A stretch of 29,428 nucleotides of DNA from DAOUBA01 sp034432855 (GTDB lineage: Bacteria; Chloroflexota; Anaerolineae; B4-G1): the NCBI GenBank assembly GCA_034432855.1, contig DAOUBA010000066.1, positions 1 to 29,428 of the forward strand, read 5' to 3'. Made by a program: the position numbers and the translations under genes. Numbering within the stretch: position 1 is the first letter of the stretch; every line of letters begins with the position of its first letter. The notes beneath the pieces were generated by a model. It saw nothing but the letters and a program-made list of their open reading frames with translations, had not been told where the DNA came from and did no database searches. This document shows positions 24,254 through 29,428 of the stretch, in pieces.

Positions 24254-25762
24254 TTACATCCTTCTCCAGCCGAGCGCATGCCACCGGCCCACTATCTTCC
24301 AGTTGGATACGGGTTGTTGATTCAGAAGCGCAGCAGCGGCCCGGGCCTCGTTGTTGCGGCGTTGGGTCAGAAGAGTGGCGGCGATCGCTGCCACTTTGAG
24401 GTGCTCTTCCAACTTTTCTTCGACCAGGGCGAAACTGGTTTCCACGAACGTGGTATCGAACTGCCCGCTCATATAACGGGCGCTGTTCATCAATTCCTGA
24501 TGAAAGGGGATGGTCGTCTTGACGCCGATGATCCGGTACTCTTCCAGGGCTCGCCGCATGCGCAAAATGGCCTCGGCTCGCGTCTCGCCCCAAGCGACCA
24601 ATTTGCCGATGAGGGAGTCGTAGTAGAGCGAGACCTCGAATCCTTCGTAGACGCCGCTGTCCAGGCGTATGCCAGGGCCGGTTGGCTGGTAGAGGCCGGT
24701 GATGCGTCCGATGGAGGGCCGGAAGTCGTTGTAGGGATCCTCGGCCATGATGCGGCACTCGATGGCCCATCCTCGTATACGGATATCCTCCTGTCGAAGG
24801 CGCAAGCGCCGTCCGGCGGCGATACGCAACTGCTCCCTGACAATGTCCACGCCGGTGACGGCTTCCGTCACGCAATGCTCTACTTGCAGGCGAGTGTTCA
24901 CCTCCATAAAGTAAAAGTTCCCCTGGGCGTCCAGCAGGAACTCGACCGTGCCCGCGTTGGTATAGCCTGCTTGCCTGGCTACCTGCACGGCCACCTCTCC
25001 CATCTCCCGACGCAGCGCATCGTTCAAGGCGATGGAGGGCGCCTCTTCGACCAGTTTCTGATAGCGGCGCTGGATGGAACACTCGCGCTCGCCCAGGTAG
25101 ATGATATGGCCATACTGATCGGCCAGGATTTGGAATTCGATGTGGCGAGCATCCTGGATGATCCTTTCGAGATAGACGGTGTCGTCGCCGAAAGCGGCCT
25201 CGGCCTCCCGCCGCGCCGTCGCGAGAGCGGCAGGCAACTCGGCTGCCGAGCGGACGATGCGCATCCCCTTGCCTCCACCCCCGGCTGCTGCTTTAACCAA
25301 TAGCGGATAGCCGATGCGCCGGGCGGCGTCTTCCAGGTCTTTATCGTCCAGGCGGGCCACCGTTCCTGGAGTCACCGGGATACCGGCCGCCTGCATGGTT
25401 TGCCGGGCGGCGATCTTGTTGCCCAGCAATTCAATGGCCTCCGGCGGTGGGCCGACGAAGGTCAGCCCCGCCTCGCGGCACGCGCGGGCAAAGGCTGCAT
25501 TCTCGGCCAGGAAGCCATAGCCGGGGTGAATCGCATCCGCACCGGCGCGCTGGGCCGTTTCGATGATGCGAGGGATAGAAAGATAACTCTCGCGCGCCGG
25601 CGGCGGGCCGATGAGGTACGATTCATCGGCATAGCGCACGTGGAGCGCGCTGCGGTCCGCCTCGGAATAGACGGCCACCGTCTTCAGGCCCAATTCCTGG
25701 CAAGCGCGTAGAACCCGCACAGCGATCTCGCCGCGGTTGGCAATCAGAACTTTTTTCAGCAT
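24254..25762 (-). CDS. accC: Biotin carboxylase (acetyl-/propionyl-CoA or pyruvate carboxylase subunit)
   Basis: The 502-aa subunit uses ATP and bicarbonate to carboxylate biotin. It opens with KKVLIANRGEIAVRVLRAC, has the glycine-rich ATP-grasp loop AAGGGGKGM near 165, EFQILADQYGH, and the active-site Arg in MEVNTRLQVEHCVTEAVTG. It is about 50 residues longer than plain AccC, similar to the equivalent region of pyruvate carboxylase subunit A or acyl-CoA carboxylase alpha chains. AAAGGAAAC precedes ATG 25762. With the adjacent carrier gene it forms a split alpha chain; no carboxyltransferase is present in the window, so the final acceptor cannot be assigned. Confidence 0.93.
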   Translation of the reverse strand: MLKKVLIANRGEIAVRVLRACQELGLKTVAVYSEADRSALHVRYADESYLIGPPPARESYLSIPRIIETAQRAGADAIHPGYGFLAENAAFARACREAGLTFVGPPPEAIELLGNKIAARQTMQAAGIPVTPGTVARLDDKDLEDAARRIGYPLLVKAAAGGGGKGMRIVRSAAELPAALATARREAEAAFGDDTVYLERIIQDARHIEFQILADQYGHIIYLGERECSIQRRYQKLVEEAPSIALNDALRREMGEVAVQVARQAGYTNAGTVEFLLDAQGNFYFMEVNTRLQVEHCVTEAVTGVDIVREQLRIAAGRRLRLRQEDIRIRGWAIECRIMAEDPYNDFRPSIGRITGLYQPTGPGIRLDSGVYEGFEVSLYYDSLIGKLVAWGETRAEAILRMRRALEEYRIIGVKTTIPFHQELMNSARYMSGQFDTTFVETSFALVEEKLEEHLKVAAIAATLLTQRRNNEARAAAALLNQQPVSNWKIVGRWHALGWRRM

Positions 25763-25787
25763 GTTTCCTTTGGCCTCCTCGATCTCC

Positions 25788-26840
25788 TTAATACGCCTCG
25801 ACGACTTGCCCGCCGGCCGCCTTGGTCAGGCGGTCCTCGATGGCCAGACCCAGCCCGGCGCTCCCGAACCCACGGGCCAGGATCACATCAACCTCCTGTG
25901 CGTCCAGGGCGCGCATCGCGGCGAACAGGCGAGCCGCAACGAGATTCAGATCATCCCGCGATCCCAGGTCCGCGATATTCACGGGATAGTCGGCAAAGAC
26001 GGCCTTGTCCTCTGATGCGATCAGTAGACCTACTCTTTTTCCCCCCGCCAGGAGTTCGGCGAGCCGTTCTCTCATGGCAGCCAGCATCTTTTGCTCCGCG
26101 CCCTGGAAAAGGATCAGTCTGGCGCGGGGCGAGTAGTGCTTTTCCATCAGGCCAGGGGAAGGCAATCCGCCTTCGCCGTCACGCGGCAGTGGCGCGCCGG
26201 CCTTTACGACGACTTGGCCCAGCACCGCGCTCAGCGCCTCGTGGCTGGTGCCCCCTGGCCTCAAGATCGTCGGCTGCTCGCCGGAGAGGTCCAGCACGGT
26301 GGACTCCAGGCCAATGAAGGTTGTGCCGCCGTCCAGGATCAAATCCACTTGCTCCCCCAGGTCATCCAGCACGTGCTGCGCCGTGGTGGGGCTGGGGCGA
26401 CCAAAGAGATTGGCGCTGGGGGCGGCGATGGGCGTTCCTGCTTCGCGAATCAAAGCCAGGGCCACTGGGTGGGCCGGCATGCGCACGGCCACCGTCTCCA
26501 GCCCGGCGGTGACGCTCATTGGCACTGTTTCCGCGCGCGGCAAGACCAGTGTGAGGGGACCGGGCCAAAAGACCCGGCTCAGGATTTCGGTCTGTGGAGG
26601 CGTGGTGCGGACTACGCCCCCTATATCCTTGATGTCGGCGATATGCACGATGAGCGGATCGCAGGCCGGCCGTCTCTTGGCAGCAAAGACGCGGGCCACA
26701 GCCTGTGGATTCAATGCGTCTGCTCCTAGCCCGTAGACCGTCTCGGTAGGAAAGGCTACAAGCCCGCCACGGCGGATGACCGCCGCTGCTTCTCGGATGG
26801 CCTCTCGTTCTGGTTGTAGCGGATTGACTTTTACCAGCAC
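25788..26840 (-). CDS. L-threonylcarbamoyladenylate synthase (Sua5/TsaC, two-domain)
   Basis: This 350-aa enzyme makes threonylcarbamoyl-AMP from threonine, bicarbonate and ATP for the t6A modification of tRNAs that read ANN codons. The catalytic domain (about 1-205) has FPTETVYGLGADA, KRRPACDPLIVHI and PSANLFGRPSPTTAQHV. The linker PSPGLMEKHYSPRARL leads to the C-terminal Sua5 domain (about 235-350), so this is the longer Sua5 form. The start is GTG at 26840, with GAGG about eight bases upstream. It is the first gene of the minus-strand set with the carboxylase genes, 25 bases ahead of accC. The 26841-27059 interval upstream holds no convincing gene or promoter. Confidence 0.92.
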   Translation of the reverse strand: MLVKVNPLQPEREAIREAAAVIRRGGLVAFPTETVYGLGADALNPQAVARVFAAKRRPACDPLIVHIADIKDIGGVVRTTPPQTEILSRVFWPGPLTLVLPRAETVPMSVTAGLETVAVRMPAHPVALALIREAGTPIAAPSANLFGRPSPTTAQHVLDDLGEQVDLILDGGTTFIGLESTVLDLSGEQPTILRPGGTSHEALSAVLGQVVVKAGAPLPRDGEGGLPSPGLMEKHYSPRARLILFQGAEQKMLAAMRERLAELLAGGKRVGLLIASEDKAVFADYPVNIADLGSRDDLNLVAARLFAAMRALDAQEVDVILARGFGSAGLGLAIEDRLTKAAGGQVVEAY

Positions 26841-27022
26841 TCGGGACCTCGCCTGGAGACCCTCTCCGGTTCGGCGCAGCGAGTTGCTCGCCCACCCTAC
26901 ACGCCCGATGTCCAGACCTTGCTCGCGTGGCGCGGGTCACATCTGGCTCGGAATGAGGCTTTCATATTGCTCGATGGTGCCGTTGTCCATACAGCACGTG
27001 ATAATCTCTCGGCCCAACGGCG

Positions 27023-27037
27023 CTAGCATTACCCTTG
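27023..27037. repeat. Left copy of a 15-bp direct repeat flanking the carbonic-anhydrase/pur block
   Basis: CTAGCATTACCCTTG is repeated exactly at 29305-29319 in the same orientation. A 15-base match could arise by chance in a window this size, but the two copies bracket a block of lower G+C. Confidence 0.5.
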
Positions 27038-27059
27038 AACGCACTTTAACAACCGCACA

Positions 27060-27227
27060 ACTGGAATTGACGGTGAAGCGGGCGCGTATGGCCACCCCCA
27101 GAAAGCCCATTCCGCCCTGCGCGAGTGGCTGTATGAGCGGAAGCGGGCGGACGAGTCGCTGACCGCGCCGGAGTTGGCGCGGGAAGTGCAAGAGCAGTTC
27201 GGGGTCGCGCTGATCCTCCGGGTGTGG
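27060..27227 (+). pseudogene. Remnant resembling a helix-turn-helix transposase N-terminus
   Basis: In one frame the stretch reads HPQKAHSALREWLYERKRAD followed by ESLTAPELAREVQEQFGV, which looks like the winged-helix DNA-binding region of IS630-like or related transposases. There is no good start, and homology-like sequence stops where it meets purE, so it is probably a broken fragment. This is pattern recognition only; a chance open frame is possible. It lies in the 26841-27233 interval, which otherwise holds the left direct repeat. Confidence 0.35.
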
Positions 27228-27233
27228 TGTTTG

Positions 27234-27755
27234 CTATACTTGCGTCACGCTGAGATACTTCTCATACCCGATGCTTTCCAAACGCTCTGCCTTCTTCTCT
27301 ACCTCTTCTCTCATTTTCTCTTTGTACTTCTTGACTTTCTCTCTAATCTCCGGATATTTCACGCCCAGAATTTCTGCGGCCAGAATTCCGGCGTTTCTGG
27401 CGTTGTTTATCGCTACGGTCGCCACAGGTACCCCCGCCGGCATTTGCACGATGGAGAGAAGAGAATCCAGCCCCTGCAAAGAGGAGGTTCTGACCGGCAC
27501 GCCGATCACCGGCAAGGGTGTGATCGCAGCGACCATTCCCGGCAGGTGCGCAGCCCCGCCGGCACCGGCAATGATGACCTCGAGCCTTTCCTCGCTGTCC
27601 TGAGCATATTTGAACATCCGATCAGGCGTTCTGTGCGCCGAAACGATGGTGATTTCGTATGGGACGCCAAATTCTTCCAGTACTTCGGCTGCTTCTTTTA
27701 ACACCGGCAGGTCTGAATCGCTGCCCATGATAATCCCCACCAATGGCTTTTCCAT
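27234..27755 (-). CDS. purE: N5-carboxyaminoimidazole ribonucleotide mutase
   Basis: This 173-aa class I PurE moves the carboxyl group of N5-CAIR (made by PurK) to C4 of the imidazole, giving CAIR in purine synthesis. IIMGSDSDLP, IVSAHRTPDR (catalytic His) and AGAGGAAHLPGMVAA are all present in the usual order. The last 30 residues form a charged helix (REKVKKYKEKMREEVEKK). The gene begins four bases after the purK stop. Its G+C is visibly lower than the window average. Confidence 0.95.
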   Translation of the reverse strand: MEKPLVGIIMGSDSDLPVLKEAAEVLEEFGVPYEITIVSAHRTPDRMFKYAQDSEERLEVIIAGAGGAAHLPGMVAAITPLPVIGVPVRTSSLQGLDSLLSIVQMPAGVPVATVAINNARNAGILAAEILGVKYPEIREKVKKYKEKMREEVEKKAERLESIGYEKYLSVTQV

Positions 27756-27759
27756 GGCG

Positions 27760-28902
27760 TCACCCCGTTTTTACTTTCAGGAGCGCGCGAGTTTTTTGGG
27801 CTTTTTCAATCGCGCGTTCGAGATTTTCGTCCAGGATTGTCACGTGCCCCATCTTTCTGAACGGACGGGTTTCTCCCTTCCCGTAAAAGTGAAAAGATAG
27901 CCCCGGGACGGAGAGGGCTTCCCGTAATCCTTCCAATAGAGGCGGGCCGATGTGTCCTTCGCTTCCCAAAAGATTGACCATCACCGCCGGAGACAACAAT
28001 GTGGTTTCGCCCAAGGGCAGCCCGGTGATTGCCCGGATGTGCTGCTCGAATTGACAGGTCACACAGGCTTCTATCGTATAATGCCCGGAGTTGTGAGGTC
28101 GTGGGGCGATCTCGTTGATCAAGACGCTACCGTTTGCCAGAAACATTTCCACACCAAAGATGCCCACTCCGTTCAGGGCCTCGACGGCTCCCATTGCGAC
28201 CTTTTTCGCTTGTTCTTCTATTTCCTTTTCGATTCTGGCCGGAGCAATCACCATGTCGCAGATATTGGCCGTCGCTTCGAAATCCATTTCGACAACGGGA
28301 TAACATCTCATTTCGCCTGTAGTGCTCCTGGCCACCATGACGGCCAATTCCTTGTCATGGTCAATGTACTCTTCGATGAAGGATTCGGCTCGAATAGCCT
28401 GTGCGATATCCCCTTTGTCTTTGAGCACAATCACTCCCCGACCGTCGTAGCCGCCTTTGCGGGCTTTCTGGACCACCGGAAAGCCAAATCTCTCCAGGCA
28501 GGTAGGCGAATCCACTTTCAGGTATTTGGGAACCGGAAGCCCTTTGTTGGAGAGCAAGTCCTTTTGCGCCAGTTTGTCTTGAATGATTTCCAACACGTAT
28601 GGCGATGGATGGATGCGGTGTCCTTTGTCATACAGTCGCTTCAGGACTTGCACGTCAATATGCTCGATGTCATAAGTGGTGACGTCGCTCGTTTCGACCA
28701 GTTCTCGTAATTTGCTCTCGGCATAGAAATCGCCAACGATTTGTTTATCGGCAACCTGAGCGGCCGGGCAGTGAGGCGTTGGATCCAGGACGGCGACGTA
28801 AAAGCCCATTTTCCTGGCTTTCTGCGCCATCATTTTCCCTAATTGTCCGCCGCCAATGATTCCGATCCTGGCCAGAGGGTAACGGAAATGCTCTTGAGCC
28901 AC
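27760..28902 (-). CDS. purK: N5-carboxyaminoimidazole ribonucleotide synthase
   Basis: This 380-aa ATP-grasp enzyme joins bicarbonate to aminoimidazole ribonucleotide using ATP. RIGIIGGGQLGKMMAQKARK is the N-terminal signature, then KARKGGYDGRGV in the ATP-binding domain and NEIAPRPHNSGHYTIEAC at the active site. GTG 28902 is chosen as start: a GGAGGGAG site lies upstream, and the longer frame extends through the stop of the carbonic-anhydrase-like gene. That gene ends 16 bases before it and purE begins four bases after it, so the three genes form one operon. G+C is low here (27 of 60 in the row at 28201). Confidence 0.95.
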   Translation of the reverse strand: MAQEHFRYPLARIGIIGGGQLGKMMAQKARKMGFYVAVLDPTPHCPAAQVADKQIVGDFYAESKLRELVETSDVTTYDIEHIDVQVLKRLYDKGHRIHPSPYVLEIIQDKLAQKDLLSNKGLPVPKYLKVDSPTCLERFGFPVVQKARKGGYDGRGVIVLKDKGDIAQAIRAESFIEEYIDHDKELAVMVARSTTGEMRCYPVVEMDFEATANICDMVIAPARIEKEIEEQAKKVAMGAVEALNGVGIFGVEMFLANGSVLINEIAPRPHNSGHYTIEACVTCQFEQHIRAITGLPLGETTLLSPAVMVNLLGSEGHIGPPLLEGLREALSVPGLSFHFYGKGETRPFRKMGHVTILDENLERAIEKAQKTRALLKVKTG

Positions 28903-28918
28903 GTCCTGCTCCCTCCGT

Positions 28919-29293
28919 CTAGCAAATCTCGTGCACCTTCCAGTGCTCGTCCACCCACAGGCCGATGACCTCCACGTCACTCCATTCTTGACGTATGAAT
29001 TTGACCGCGTCCCGTATGTGGAGCGCCTGTTCTTCTTCCGGCGCGGGATTCCCGGCGCAGTCGTAGTGTCCGACGATGGCTATAGCCCTAGAATTGTGGC
29101 GTTCGACCGATATCCTGACCCGGTCGAGAATTGATTTTACCAGATGGGGATCGCTCTGCCGGGCAAGGATAAGGTTCGGGCCCGGCTCTGTGACCATGTC
29201 CACATACTGGACGTCGAAACGCTTTTGCAAAAAGTGGATCACAGGTATTTGGATCCGTCCATCCATACAGTTGATCGCGGTGGCAAATTTCAT
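28919..29293 (-). CDS. Short beta-carbonic-anhydrase-like protein
   Basis: This 124-aa protein has the zinc-site pattern of beta-carbonic anhydrases: Cys9-x-Asp11-x-Arg13 in INCMDGR and His76-x-x-Cys79 in GHYDCAGNP. It is shorter than typical beta enzymes (160-220 aa) and fits a compact Pro_CA_2-like family whose activity is less established. It has no signal peptide. ATG 29293 is strongly supported by AGGAGG nine bases before it; the frame extends upstream without homology. It directly precedes purK, which consumes bicarbonate, so supplying or sensing bicarbonate is the obvious hypothesis, not a proven role. Confidence 0.8.
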   Translation of the reverse strand: MKFATAINCMDGRIQIPVIHFLQKRFDVQYVDMVTEPGPNLILARQSDPHLVKSILDRVRISVERHNSRAIAIVGHYDCAGNPAPEEEQALHIRDAVKFIRQEWSDVEVIGLWVDEHWKVHEIC

Positions 29294-29304
29294 ACCACTA
29301 CCTC

Positions 29305-29319
29305 CTAGCATTACCCTTG
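29305..29319. repeat. Right copy of the 15-bp direct repeat
   Basis: This exact copy of the sequence at 27023-27037 lies immediately upstream of the carbonic-anhydrase-like gene and touches its ribosome binding site. Both copies have CTGTATGGA further along the minus strand, 28 and about 34 bases away. Confidence 0.5.
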
Positions 29320-29349
29320 TACAGGCTTTCTCATTCGCATAACTGATTC

Positions 29350-29428
29350 CTAGACGCAAGTCTCCGGGCAATCCTGGAGCTCTTTTTGGTGCTCATCGGC
29401 CCAAATCCGGCACTTTCTGCGCGGATTT
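29350..29428 (-). CDS. 3' end of an unidentified gene
   Basis: One minus-strand frame enters from the window edge and ends at a TAG at 29350. The last 26 residues include RKCRIWADEHQKELQDC and then PETCV, a Cys-rich charged tail that looks like a real C-terminus. The frame is only 79 bases long, so this is weak. It would lie 56 bases upstream of the carbonic-anhydrase-like gene and might be the previous operon member. Confidence 0.4.
   Translation of the reverse strand, partial: NPRRKCRIWADEHQKELQDCPETCV

Noticed and set aside
24249..25082. An extension of the biotin carrier frame upstream through the biotin carboxylase gene.
   Set aside because: The extra 278 codons overlap accC in another frame, lack homology and are low-complexity; the carrier starts at 24248 instead.
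26937..27191. An 84-codon minus-strand frame containing CCMDNGTIEQ, resembling the start of the carbonic-anhydrase-like protein.
   Set aside because: The similarity is limited to a few residues and lacks the second half of the zinc site; it is not reported as a gene, only as a possible decayed copy in the direct-repeat finding.

Overview
This high-GC window has the genome style of a Chloroflexota bacterium, probably Anaerolineae-like. This is inference from gene style, not a marker gene. The pointers are Pro/Thr-rich linkers after membrane anchors (15015-16043, 21242-22333), large GT-C-type membrane proteins with a C-terminal beta-rich domain, a small two-knuckle zinc-ribbon protein, and densely packed operons with ATGA overlaps. 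No rRNA, tRNA, CRISPR array or intact insertion sequence was seen.

Layout. (1) 1-5259, plus strand: two overlapping GT-C-type membrane proteins with related C-terminal domains (the first cut by the window edge), a small polytopic membrane protein behind a near-consensus promoter, and a NUDIX CoA pyrophosphatase-like hydrolase. (2) 17874-5288, minus strand: a run of ten tightly packed genes. In transcription order these are an aconitase-family large and small subunit (LeuC/LeuD-like), a membrane-anchored esterase, a GH38 alpha-mannosidase, an RraA-type aldolase-like protein, a GH13 alpha-glucosidase, a PfkB sugar-phosphate kinase, an L-fucose-isomerase-family protein, a phosphotriesterase-family hydrolase and a sugar-1-phosphate nucleotidylyltransferase. 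Most of this looks like intracellular carbohydrate catabolism whose substrate is not obvious. (3) 17933-22598, plus strand: a deoxynucleoside kinase, then a DUF2807 lipoprotein, a Gfo/Idh/MocA oxidoreductase, a flavin-reductase-like protein and a GH5 lipoprotein in one apparent operon, then a 52-aa zinc ribbon that ends at a strong terminator. (4) 26840-22685, minus strand: Sua5/TsaC, biotin carboxylase, a biotin carrier protein and a LysK-type M20 deacylase. (5) 29428-27234, minus strand: a beta-carbonic-anhydrase-like protein, purK and purE, preceded by the 3' end of another gene.

The points most worth a second look are these. A carbonic-anhydrase-like gene is coupled to bicarbonate-consuming PurK, in a lower-GC block flanked by a 15-bp direct repeat and next to a transposase-like remnant. 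The ten-gene sugar cluster has an unassigned substrate. The leuC-like gene has a promoter so close to its ATG that its message should be nearly leaderless. A 17-bp-arm palindrome encodes the C-terminus of the leuC-like product. A short repeat occurs twice in the isomerase leader and once inside the mannosidase reading frame.
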